Source: Embleya sp051903075
GTDB taxonomy: Bacteria; Actinomycetota; Actinomycetes; Streptomycetales; Streptomycetaceae
NCBI RefSeq assembly: GCF_051903075.1
Contig: NZ_CP182423.1
Location: forward strand, 1,054,001 to 1,118,000
Length of the DNA stretch: 64,000 nucleotides
Direction: 5' to 3'
Shown here: one piece after another, positions 43,219 to 51,624 of the stretch
Layout of the letters: every line of letters starts with the position of its first letter
Position numbering within the stretch: position 1 is the first letter of the stretch
Translations under genes and position numbers: made by a program
Notes under the pieces: generated by a model
Told to the model about the DNA's origin: nothing
The model's database searches: none
The model's input: only the letters and a program-made list of their open reading frames with translations

Positions 43219-43749
43219 GTGATCGACTCCGGGCAGCGGCCGCTTCTTTTTCTTGATGTCGACGGACCCCTCATACCGTTCGGTGCGTCGGCGGAGCAGT
43301 ATCCGGATGGCTATCCGACCTACCGGTTCGTTCCGCACGTGCCGGACGCCTTCGCGAATCCGCTGTTGGCCAGGGTCGATCCCGCGCACGGCGCACGGTT
43401 GGCGGCGCTGGGCTGTGACGTGGTGTGGGCGACGACCTGGATGCACGAGGCGAACGAGTGTGTGTCGCCTCGGCTCGGGCTGCCGCGGCTGCCCGTGGTG
43501 GTCTGGCCGGAGCCGGCCGCCGTCGACGCGCACGCCGATCGGGCCGGGCTGCACTGGAAGACCCGGGCGCTCGTCGCCTGGGCGGCGGGGCGGCCGTTCG
43601 TGTGGGTCGACGACGAGATCGGTGACGGCGACCGGGCCTGGGTCGAGGCTCACCATCCAGCGCCGGCGCTGCTGCACCGCGTCGACGCCGTGCACGGGCT
43701 CACCGCGGCCGACTACGCGGCCCTGGGGGCGTGGGTGGCGGGCTTGTGA
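43219..43749 (+). CDS. HAD domain protein
   Basis: 176 residues from the GTG at 43219. LLFLDVDGPLIPFG supplies the Asp-x-Asp nucleophile motif, DVVWATTWMHEAN the second, and FVWVDDEIGDGDRAW the acidic fourth motif. This matches the HAD domain found in streptomycete proteins and RNA-repair multidomain proteins. The substrate is unknown. The last 50 bp overlap the convergent serine hydrolase gene. Confidence 0.85.
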   Translation: MIDSGQRPLLFLDVDGPLIPFGASAEQYPDGYPTYRFVPHVPDAFANPLLARVDPAHGARLAALGCDVVWATTWMHEANECVSPRLGLPRLPVVVWPEPAAVDAHADRAGLHWKTRALVAWAAGRPFVWVDDEIGDGDRAWVEAHHPAPALLHRVDAVHGLTAADYAALGAWVAGL

Positions 43750-44947
43750 GCGCCGACGGCGGGGGCGTGCCGCAGAATTCGGCGAGGAGTAGGTAGCCGG
43801 CGGCGTCGGTGTCGCCCGCCCAGTCGGTGTCGAAGTTGACCACCAGGCTGTGTCCGCCGTCCCGGGTGGTGTAGGCCATGCTCTGCGAACCCGGCAGGAA
43901 ACCGGTGTGTCCCCACACCTGTGTGCCGCACGGCAGCGTGGCGCGGAAGACGCCCAGGCCGTCGTCCTGGCCGTCGCCGAAGTCGGGTGAGGGCACGGTG
44001 GTGGTCAGCTCGGCCATCTGCGCCTCGGGCAGCAGCCGGCCGCGCATCAGGGCGGCGAGGAAACGGTCCAGGTCGGCGGTGTCGGACACCAGTTCACCGG
44101 CCGCCCACCCCCAGGACGGGTCGAACTCGGTGATGTCGTACACCGTTTGGTCCGGGTCGTCCGGGAACTTCGTGTACATCCGCCCGCTCGGCGCCGGGAT
44201 GCGGGGGTACGTGCCGGGCAGGAGCGTGGAGCGCAGCCCGAGCGGGACGAGGATGCGCCGCTCGGCCTCGGCCGCGTAGGTGTGGCCGGTGACCCGTTCG
44301 ACGACCATCGCGGCGAGGACGTACGCGGTGGTGGTGTAGTTCCAGCCGGCGCCGGGCGGGAACGTCGGTGCGTGCTTCAGTCCGATCGCGACCAGTCGTT
44401 CCGGTGTCCAGGTGTCGTAGCGGTGGTCCAGGAAGGTCTTGCCCAGGAGGTGCAGGTCGGGGTCGTCCGTGTAGTCGGCAACGCCGCCGGTGTGGTTGAG
44501 GAGTTGCCGCAGCGTGATGGCGCGGCCGTCGTTACCGTTGCCGCGGACCAGGCCGGGCAGCCATTTCTCCACGCTGTCCGCGAGGCTCAGCCGGCCCTCG
44601 GCCTCCAGTTGCAGCAGGACCACGGCGATGAACGGCTTGGAGATGCTGCCCACCCGGAAGCGGTCGACCGGGCGGGGCGGGCGGCCCGTACGCAGGTCGG
44701 CGACACCGGCCGTGGCGCGCCAGGCGCCGTGCGCGTCCCGGGCGCGGACGATGACGCCCGGCACGCCCGAGCGGATCGCGAAGTCCACGGCGGCCCGGGT
44801 CTGTTCGTGGCCGGCCCCCGACGCGGCGGACCCGCCCGTCGCGGCGGCCGTGTCGCTCGCCGTCGAGGGCACGCCGGCCCCGACGGCGGTCATCGCGACC
44901 GCCGCGACCGCGGCGACCAGGGCCCTTCGAACCGTCCGCATCGCCAC
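43700..44947 (-). CDS. Secreted serine hydrolase (class C beta-lactamase-like)
   Basis: 415 residues from the GTG at 44947, 5 nt after GGAGG. Signal peptide: RRALVAAVAAVAMTAVGAG. Catalytic motifs: S-x-x-K in VGSISKPF, Y-x-x in WNYTTTAY, and H-x-G in WGHTGFLPGS. The family covers D-alanyl-D-alanine carboxypeptidases, esterases and class C beta-lactamases; an esterase or peptidase is as likely as antibiotic resistance. The C-terminus is Pro-rich. Exported; monocistronic. Confidence 0.9.
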   Translation of the reverse strand: MAMRTVRRALVAAVAAVAMTAVGAGVPSTASDTAAATGGSAASGAGHEQTRAAVDFAIRSGVPGVIVRARDAHGAWRATAGVADLRTGRPPRPVDRFRVGSISKPFIAVVLLQLEAEGRLSLADSVEKWLPGLVRGNGNDGRAITLRQLLNHTGGVADYTDDPDLHLLGKTFLDHRYDTWTPERLVAIGLKHAPTFPPGAGWNYTTTAYVLAAMVVERVTGHTYAAEAERRILVPLGLRSTLLPGTYPRIPAPSGRMYTKFPDDPDQTVYDITEFDPSWGWAAGELVSDTADLDRFLAALMRGRLLPEAQMAELTTTVPSPDFGDGQDDGLGVFRATLPCGTQVWGHTGFLPGSQSMAYTTRDGGHSLVVNFDTDWAGDTDAAGYLLLAEFCGTPPPSALTSPPPTPPGPRSRPR

Positions 44948-45168
44948 CGCGGCCTCCCTCTCGTCGACCTCGCCCATCCTCCCCCGCCGACGACCTCCGA
45001 ATGACCCGATGTCCCCGAAATCAACCCATTCGGGGCGCAAACGCGCCCCGGGCACACGTGGGCACCGTGTTGGTCTAGACCTCTACGCGCCGATGCCGCA
45101 CGCTGGTGGATGCACCGGCCCGGCTCGCCCGCACGCGTCCCGTCACCGTCTCGACGGAAGGTTGCCCG

Positions 45169-46164
45169 ATGCGCATCCGTACCCTGTCGCTCGCCCTGGT
45201 GAGCGCCCTCGCCACCATGCTCGGCACCGTGCTCGCCGTCGCGCCGCCCGGCCACGCCGCCGCGACCGTGTCCGCGACCGACCCGGTCGTGCTCGTGTCG
45301 ACGTCGGCGCAGCTCAAGTCGGCGTTGGCCGCGGCCGCCCCGGGCGCCACCATCCGTCTCGCCGACGGCACGTACACCGGCAACTTCCGTACCACCAGGG
45401 CCGGTCGCGCCGACGCCCGGATCACCCTCGTCGGCTCCACCAACGCCGTACTGCGCACCGGCACCGGCGGCGGCTACGCCCTGCATCTCGACGGCGCCGC
45501 CTACTGGACCGTACGCGGCATCACCCTCACCCACGCCCAGAAGGGCATCATGATCGATGCCGCCCGCGGCGTGCTGGTGGACTCCGTCACCGTGCACGAA
45601 CTCACCATGGAGGGCGTGCACTTCCGCAATTCCAGCAGCGACGGCGCGATCGTCGACTCGCGGATCTACGACACCGGCCGGGACAATCGCGGCATGGGCG
45701 AGGGCGTGTACGTCGGTACCGCCAACACGCTTGCCGACCGCAGCGATCGGGTGCAGATCCTGCGCAACGTGATCGGCCCCGACGTGGGCGGCGAGGCGGT
45801 GGACCTGAAGGAGGGCACCACCGGCGGCCGGGTCGCGGGCAACACCTTCGACGGCACGGGCCTGACCGGGAACAACTACGACGACTCGTGGGTCGACGTG
45901 AAGGGGAACGGCTACCTGATCGAGGACAACACGGGCCGCGACTCCACGAACGACGGCTTCCAGGTGCACGCGCAGTTCCCGGGTTGGGGCTGCGGCACCG
46001 TCTTTCACGCCAACCGCGCCGACCTGACCGGCGCGACGGGCCCGGACCGACTCGCCATCCACGCCTTCTCGTACACCGCCGCCTGTCCCACCACCGTCAC
46101 CGCCGACAACACCGTCGTCGGCGGCAACGGCCTGGTCAACCCGGGCGTCCCGGTCATCCCCTGA
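45169..46164 (+). CDS. Secreted right-handed beta-helix protein (polysaccharide-lyase-like)
   Basis: 331 residues from the ATG at 45169 (GGAAGG 7 nt upstream), with signal peptide RTLSLALVSALATMLGTVLA. The rest is a parallel beta-helix: repeated short strands such as GATIRLADGTYTGNF, ARITLVGSTNAVLRT, YWTVRGITLTHAQKGIMID and GVLVDSVTVHELTMEGVHF. The start of the helix resembles pectate-lyase and alginate-lyase families (PL6/PL9-like). The catalytic residues cannot be assigned with certainty. Extracellular. Confidence 0.85.
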   Translation: MRIRTLSLALVSALATMLGTVLAVAPPGHAAATVSATDPVVLVSTSAQLKSALAAAAPGATIRLADGTYTGNFRTTRAGRADARITLVGSTNAVLRTGTGGGYALHLDGAAYWTVRGITLTHAQKGIMIDAARGVLVDSVTVHELTMEGVHFRNSSSDGAIVDSRIYDTGRDNRGMGEGVYVGTANTLADRSDRVQILRNVIGPDVGGEAVDLKEGTTGGRVAGNTFDGTGLTGNNYDDSWVDVKGNGYLIEDNTGRDSTNDGFQVHAQFPGWGCGTVFHANRADLTGATGPDRLAIHAFSYTAACPTTVTADNTVVGGNGLVNPGVPVIP

Positions 46165-46302
46165 CCGCGCCGCCCACGCGTCGGCAAGCGCTTCGGACCG
46201 GTCGAGGCAATCGCCGCCGCGGCGTCGTCGGGCGCGGCGCCGTGGGGCGGTCGCGCCGTGGGCAACCGCCACCGGCCCCTCGGCCGGCGCCCCGCGGACG
46301 GC

Positions 46303-47091
46303 CTACGGGCGGGACCGCCGCGCCGCGGCGGCCCGATCCGCCGGTGGGATGCGGCGGTGGATGTCCGCGAGCATCGTGTGCATCGCGACGCGGAAGATCT
46401 CCGCCTGGTGCGTGTCGACGAACGAGGTGTGGCCGAACACCTCCAGGGAGACCAGGCCGTGCATGTGGCCCCAGGCGCTCAGGATGATGGCGACGGCGGG
46501 TGGCGGCAGTGAGCCCAGCCCGTCCGGTGGCAGCCGCTCCAACTCCTCGCGCAGCGCCGGCGACAGCGGCGGGATGTCCGCGGCGGCCAGCTGCCGCGTG
46601 GTCAGCCCGCCGAACAGCTCGCGTTCGAAGATCGCGCTCATCCGGCGCACGGCCTGGGTGGTCGGGCCGTCGGTGGGCGCCGCGTAGTGGCGTAGCGGTG
46701 CCCCGTAGATCAGCTGGAACCGTTCCGGGTTGGCGACGGCCCACCGGCGGTAGCCCTCGGCGGCCGCCACCATGCGCGACAGGCCCGGGTCGGCGACGGC
46801 GTCGACCGCGACCTGTACCGCGTCCGCCAGGTCGTCGTACGCCTTGGTGATGAGCGCGGTGACGAGGTCGTCCCGGCTCGGGAAGTAGTGGTAGAGCGCC
46901 TGCACGGTCATCCCCAGGCCGCGGGCGACCGCACGCAGCGACAACGAGTGTGGTCCCTCCCGGCCGATGTGTTCCTCGGCGGCGCTCAGGATCTCCCGCA
47001 CGGCGGCGGCCCGACGCCGCTCACGCAGCGTGAGCGGCGCGGAAGGCGCCGGCGGCGCAGGCACGGTCGATCCGGCTTCGGCTGGAGACAT
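46303..47091 (-). CDS. TetR family transcriptional regulator
   Basis: 262 residues. The helix-turn-helix is LSLRAVARGLGMTVQALYHY at about 50-70, followed by a helical ligand domain (MVAAAEGYRRWAVANPERFQ, typical of the WHG/TetR_C_33 group). Divergent from an MMPL transporter gene across 180 bp, so it is probably the transporter's repressor, released by a lipid or drug-like ligand. Confidence 0.92.
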   Translation of the reverse strand: MSPAEAGSTVPAPPAPSAPLTLRERRRAAAVREILSAAEEHIGREGPHSLSLRAVARGLGMTVQALYHYFPSRDDLVTALITKAYDDLADAVQVAVDAVADPGLSRMVAAAEGYRRWAVANPERFQLIYGAPLRHYAAPTDGPTTQAVRRMSAIFERELFGGLTTRQLAAADIPPLSPALREELERLPPDGLGSLPPPAVAIILSAWGHMHGLVSLEVFGHTSFVDTHQAEIFRVAMHTMLADIHRRIPPADRAAAARRSRP

Positions 47092-47271
47092 GCGACGACC
47101 TTACGACGAAGGTTCCGGCGCGCCACGAGCCCGGCGCACCCTGTGAAGAAAATCTAACACTGCCAAAGTTTCTTGTACCTCACTAGGGTCATCAAGCGTG
47201 GCAGGGAGCGCCGCGGACGGCGCATTCCAGGTCTTTTCTTTTGTTATGGCAAGAGCCCAAGGAGACAACCC

Positions 47272-49515
47272 GTGTTTGAACGCATAGCCGAACTCACGGT
47301 TCGCCGGCCGAAATTGGTACTCGTCGTCGCGGGTCTGCTCGTGGTCCTGATGGGCGTCCTGGGCGCCGGCGCGTTCGGCAAACTGCTGAGCGGGGGCGGG
47401 TTCGACGACTCGGCCTCCGAGTCCACCCGCGCCAAACAGGTCATCGACAAGAAGTTCGGCGGGGAGACCAACCTGGTCCTGCTGGTCCGCGCCCCCGACG
47501 GCGGCGTCGACGGCCCCGCGGCCAGGCAGGGCGGGCAGAGCCTGGTCACCGATCTCAAAAAGGAGAAACACCTCGACAACGTGATCTCCTACTGGGACGC
47601 GGGCATCCCGGAGCTGCGCTCCAAGAACGGCCGACAGGCGATGGTGCTCGCCCACGTCAAGGGCGACGACAGCGAGCGCGCGGAGAACGTCAAGGGCATC
47701 CTGGAGCACTACACGGGGCGGTACGGACCCGGGCTCACCGTCCAGGCCGGCGGTGCCACCGCCGTGGGCGACGAGTTGTCCGAGCAGGTGGTGAAGGACC
47801 TCGTGCTGGCCGAGGTGATCGCCGTTCCGCTGACCCTGCTCCTGCTCCTGGTCGTCTTCGGCAGCGTGGTCGCGGCGCTGCTGCCGCTGGTCATCGGTAC
47901 CGTCGCCGTCGTCGGCACGTTCGCCGAACTCGCCGTCCTCGGCGGCCTCACCGACGTCTCGGTCTTCGCGATCAACCTGACCACGGCCCTCGGCCTCGGC
48001 CTGGGCATCGACTACGCCCTGTTGATGATCAGCCGATTCCGCGAACACCTCGCGGCCGGGGCAAACGTGGACGACGCCGTCCGGCACACCGTGCGCACCG
48101 CGGGCCGTACGGTCGCGTTCTCCGCCGCCACCGTCGCCGCCGCGCTCGCGTCACTCCTGGTGTTCCCGCAGTTCTTCCTCCGCTCGTTCGCCTACGCCGG
48201 GGTCGGCGTGATCATCGTCGCCGCGGTCGCCACCCTGTTCGTGATGCCCGCGCTGCTCGCCCTCCTGGGGCACCGGGTCAACAGCGGCCGCATGCCGTGG
48301 GCGAGGTTCGACCGCCCCGCCTCCGCCCGCACGCCCCTGTGGGGACGGATCGCCGGCACCGTCATGCGACGTCCCGCGCTCACCGCGATTCCGGTGCTCG
48401 CCGTACTGCTGCTTGCCGCAAGCCCGCTGCTCGGCATCACGTTCGGCACGGCCGACGAACGAGTGCTGCCCGAGGACGCGCGGAGCCGGGAGGTCTCGAC
48501 CGCGCTGCGGACGAACTTCGACGGCAACGACGCCGCGGCCGTACACATCGTGATCAACGGTCCGGTGGCCGAGGGCCCGTTGGCGGCGTACGCGAGCGAA
48601 CTGTCCCGGCACAGGGACGTGGTCCGCGTCGCGACCTCCACCGGCACGTACATCGGCGGCCGGCTCGCCGCGCCCGGCGCCGGCAACCCGGCGATGGGCC
48701 GCCCGGACGCCCAGCGCATCGACGTGGTCGGCGCCCTGGCCCCCAAGTCGGACGCCGCCCAGGACCTGGTCGCCGACGTACGGGCGGTCACGCCGCCCCC
48801 CGGGACCCACCCGCTGGTCAGCGGCACCGACGCCGAGTTGGTCGACTCCAAGGACTCGATCGGCGGTCGACTGCCCGCCGCGATCGCCCTGGTCGCCGTC
48901 ACCACCTTCCTCCTGCTCTTCCTGTTCACCGGCAGCGTCGTCCAGCCGCTGCGCGCACTGCTCCTGAACATGATCAGCCTGGGCGCGGCCCTGGGCGTGA
49001 TGACCTGGATGTTCCAGGACGGCCACCTCGCCTCCCTGTTCGGCTTCACCCCGCAGCCGATGGACACGTCGATGACCGTGCTGATGTTCTGCATCGCCTT
49101 CGGCCTGTCGATGGACTACGAGGTGTTCGTGCTCAGCCGGATCAAGGAACTGCACGACGAGGGCGAGGACACCGAGTCCGCGGTGGTCAACGGCCTCGGC
49201 CACACGGGACGCATCGTCAGCGCCGCCGCCGCGCTGCTCGCGGTCAGCTTCTTCGCCTTCGGGACGGCCCGGATCAGCTTCATGCAGATGTTCGGCATGG
49301 GTACGGGGCTGGCGATCCTGATCGACGCGATCGCCGTACGGGGCGTGCTGGTCCCCGTCGCGATGCGGCTGCTTGGCCGCTCGGCCTGGTACGCGCCCGG
49401 CCCGCTGCGCAGGTTCCACGACCGCTTCGGCCTGAGCGAAGGCGGCCCGGCGCCGGCGGTCGCGCCGAAGCCCCTCGTCGGCGCGGCGAGCGAGAAGGAC
49501 CCGGCGGGCGTCTGA
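47272..49515 (+). CDS. MMPL family RND-type transporter
   Basis: 747 residues from the GTG at 47272 (AAGGAG 7 nt upstream). Two six-helix bundles: one starts at LVLVVAGLLVVLMGVLGAG, the other after residue 370 (TAIPVLAVLLLAASPLLGI). Two extracytoplasmic loops and the MMPL signature helices (GLGLGIDYALLMISRFREHL, then FGLSMDYEVFVLSRIKELHD) with their proton-relay Asp-Tyr pairs are present. It exports lipids or hydrophobic metabolites by proton motive force. Divergent TetR control suggests substrate induction. Confidence 0.95.
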   Translation: MFERIAELTVRRPKLVLVVAGLLVVLMGVLGAGAFGKLLSGGGFDDSASESTRAKQVIDKKFGGETNLVLLVRAPDGGVDGPAARQGGQSLVTDLKKEKHLDNVISYWDAGIPELRSKNGRQAMVLAHVKGDDSERAENVKGILEHYTGRYGPGLTVQAGGATAVGDELSEQVVKDLVLAEVIAVPLTLLLLLVVFGSVVAALLPLVIGTVAVVGTFAELAVLGGLTDVSVFAINLTTALGLGLGIDYALLMISRFREHLAAGANVDDAVRHTVRTAGRTVAFSAATVAAALASLLVFPQFFLRSFAYAGVGVIIVAAVATLFVMPALLALLGHRVNSGRMPWARFDRPASARTPLWGRIAGTVMRRPALTAIPVLAVLLLAASPLLGITFGTADERVLPEDARSREVSTALRTNFDGNDAAAVHIVINGPVAEGPLAAYASELSRHRDVVRVATSTGTYIGGRLAAPGAGNPAMGRPDAQRIDVVGALAPKSDAAQDLVADVRAVTPPPGTHPLVSGTDAELVDSKDSIGGRLPAAIALVAVTTFLLLFLFTGSVVQPLRALLLNMISLGAALGVMTWMFQDGHLASLFGFTPQPMDTSMTVLMFCIAFGLSMDYEVFVLSRIKELHDEGEDTESAVVNGLGHTGRIVSAAAALLAVSFFAFGTARISFMQMFGMGTGLAILIDAIAVRGVLVPVAMRLLGRSAWYAPGPLRRFHDRFGLSEGGPAPAVAPKPLVGAASEKDPAGV

Positions 49516-49526
49516 GCACACCGGCG

Positions 49527-49558
49527 GCGGACGGGGCGCGAATTCGCGCCCCGTCCGC
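49527..49558. terminator. Perfect 14-bp-arm terminator
   Basis: GCGGACGGGGCGCG, AATT and the complementary arm form a 32-bp perfect palindrome, 12 bp after the MMPL stop. Confidence 0.8.
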
Positions 49559-49654
49559 TTCGTGCCTTGCGCGTACGGCAACTCCTCTCGGGATCGCCTT
49601 GCGCATCCGGCAACCCATCGGGTCGGCGGCGCGCGATCCGCCTAGCGTGACGGC

Positions 49655-50515
49655 ATGACCCACCCCGCACATCACGGCGCGCACACCGCCCACACGCACG
49701 ACCACGCCGAGGCCGACCTCACGGAGACCCTGGACCTGGACGCGGAAGTCCTCGCCGAGCACATGGACGCCGTCACCGCGTCGCTGCCCTCGGGGACCGA
49801 GCCTCGTCACATCGTGGACCTGGGCTGCGGAACCGGCGCCGGTACGCTCGCCCTGCTCCGGCACTTCCCGAACTCCCGGGTCACGGCCGTCGACTCCGCC
49901 CCCGCCCACCTGGATCGCCTGCGGGACAACGCGGTCGCCGACGGCGTGGACGAGCGTCTGCGCATCGTGCGGGCCGACCTCGACACCCCGACGCCGCCCG
50001 ACCTCGGCCGCCCGGAGCTGGTCTGGGCGTCCGCCTCGATGCACCACATGAGCGACCCGGACCGCACCCTGCGCCAAGTCCGCGAACTGCTCCGTCCGGG
50101 CGGCCTGTTCGTCATGATCGAACTGGCCGCCTTCCCCCGCTTCCTCCCGCCCGAGGCGCCGGCGGACAGCCCCGGCCTCGAAGACCGCTGCCACGCCACG
50201 ATCGACCGGCAACACGCGGCGATGGCCTCCCACCGGGATGCGGACTGGGCCCCAAAACTCGTCGCGGCCGGCTTCGCCATCGAGTCCGAACGCACCCGAA
50301 CGCTGCACGTCCCCGCCTCGCGGAACCCGGCGGTGACCCGCTACGCCCACACCACCTTCACCGGCCTCCGCACCCGGATCGGCCGGCTCCTGACCCCCGA
50401 GGACCGCACCGCCCTGGACCGCCTCCTCGACCCCGAGTCCCCGCACAGCCTGTTCACCCGTGAGGACCTGGCCCTGCGGACCCGACGCACGACCTGGATC
50501 ACCCGCGCCGGCTGA
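49655..50515 (+). CDS. Class I SAM-dependent methyltransferase with His-rich N-terminus
   Basis: 286 residues. A His-rich start (HPAHHGAHTAHTHDHAEAD) could bind metal. The SAM motif RHIVDLGCGTGAGTLALL and the motif-IV region ELVWASASMHHMSDPDR are typical of class I enzymes. The C-terminal LFTREDLALRTRRTTW is also seen in streptomycete class I methyltransferases. The substrate is unknown. A strong terminator precedes it, so it is an independent unit. Confidence 0.9.
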   Translation: MTHPAHHGAHTAHTHDHAEADLTETLDLDAEVLAEHMDAVTASLPSGTEPRHIVDLGCGTGAGTLALLRHFPNSRVTAVDSAPAHLDRLRDNAVADGVDERLRIVRADLDTPTPPDLGRPELVWASASMHHMSDPDRTLRQVRELLRPGGLFVMIELAAFPRFLPPEAPADSPGLEDRCHATIDRQHAAMASHRDADWAPKLVAAGFAIESERTRTLHVPASRNPAVTRYAHTTFTGLRTRIGRLLTPEDRTALDRLLDPESPHSLFTREDLALRTRRTTWITRAG

Positions 50516-50789
50516 CGCCGCGCCGGCAACCCGATCCCTCGCCACTTCCGGAGCAATGCCAAAAGTACCGACGCCGGGACTTCGTCCCGACGACAATAGC
50601 GACGCGTGGAAATGCGATGCTTCTCTTCGATGCGCGATCGGGATAAAGATCGGATCGTATCCAAAGCCGTTTCCGCCGCCCGACAATTCCGAAGCGAGCC
50701 GAATCACCTGATCTTCCGGCCGCCGGGCGGGCGACATGGACCCCCTTTCCGTTACGATCAGCCCGCTCCCAGGAAGGGGATTCTCACCA

Positions 50790-51122
50790 ATGGCTCAGCG
50801 CGTAGTCACGCTCTACACGGATGACATCACCGGCAACGAGGGTGAAGACATCGCAACGCATACGTTCGGCTTGGACGGCGTCACCTACGAGATCGACCTC
50901 GGCCAGGACACCTACCAGCAACTGCTGGACGCCCTCGGCCCGTACTTCCACGCCGGCCGCAAGACCGGCACGTCGCGCCGCACCGCCGTCAAGGCCCACA
51001 AGACCGGCGACGGCCCGGACCCGGTGAAGGTCAGGGAGTGGGCCAAGGCACAGGGCATCGAAATCAACGCCCGCGGCCGGGTACCGGGTGACATCGTGGC
51101 GAAGTACCAGGCGGCTCACTGA
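50790..51122 (+). CDS. lsr2: Nucleoid-associated protein Lsr2
   Basis: 110 residues. The N-terminal dimerisation domain (QRVVTLYTDDITGNEGEDIA, TYEIDLGQDTYQQLLDAL) and the C-terminal DNA-binding domain (VREWAKAQGIEINARGRVPG, with the AT-hook-like RGR) are intact. Lsr2 bridges and silences AT-rich and acquired DNA. The ATG at 50790 starts the family sequence. The 274-bp upstream region is unusually AT-rich for this genome, as expected for autoregulation. Its last 59 bp overlap the convergent gene. Confidence 0.96.
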   Translation: MAQRVVTLYTDDITGNEGEDIATHTFGLDGVTYEIDLGQDTYQQLLDALGPYFHAGRKTGTSRRTAVKAHKTGDGPDPVKVREWAKAQGIEINARGRVPGDIVAKYQAAH

Positions 51123-51537
51123 CCCGAACGCGGGCACTGAGGCGCAGGGCAAGCCCGGTGCGGAGGCGCGCGGAGGCGCCGCGAAGCGTCCCGAGCCTCC
51201 GCACCTCGTCGGCCTCCGCTTCCGGGCGATCCGCGAGGGCGAGCGCCGCGGCATAGGGCCGTTCGCCCTCGTCGAGCCTCGCCGCCACGGCATCGAGCAC
51301 GGCCCGAAGCACGACGCGATCCGCGCCGGGGTGCTCCGCCAACAGGCGTAGGAGCATGTTGTCGTTCCAGGCGCCGTCACGGGCCGTGCTCAGTTCGAGC
51401 AGAACGGCGGACGGGGTGTGGGGATTGGCGGCCAGGGCGTGCCACACGAAGGGATAGGGACGCCGCGCGAGGCGATGCAGGGCGGAACCGTCCTTCTCCG
51501 TACGCGCCGCTTCCAGGTAGTCGGCAGGCGTGGGCAC
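51064..51537 (-). CDS. Helical-repeat (LRV-like) hypothetical protein
   Basis: 157 residues from the GTG at 51537, with GGAGG 8 nt upstream. Short helical repeats such as RRPYPFVWHALAANPHTPSA and LALADRPEAEADEVRRLG resemble leucine-rich-repeat-variant proteins. No catalytic residues. The last 20 residues are encoded antisense to the end of lsr2 and may not be conserved. Function unknown. Confidence 0.65.
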   Translation of the reverse strand: MPTPADYLEAARTEKDGSALHRLARRPYPFVWHALAANPHTPSAVLLELSTARDGAWNDNMLLRLLAEHPGADRVVLRAVLDAVAARLDEGERPYAAALALADRPEAEADEVRRLGTLRGASARLRTGLALRLSARVRVSEPPGTSPRCHPVPGRGR

Positions 51538-51624
51538 GCGGATGGCCTCCCGAAATCGCCGAAGCCGCCATCCTGACACCGGATCCCGAGCCGCACCATC
51601 GAATACCGCGACGGTCGGCGGGGA

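Noticed and set aside
43700..44947. Calling the serine hydrolase an antibiotic-resistance beta-lactamase
   Set aside because: The S-x-x-K, Y-x-x and H-x-G motifs are shared with esterases and D,D-peptidases; nothing visible points specifically to beta-lactam hydrolysis.
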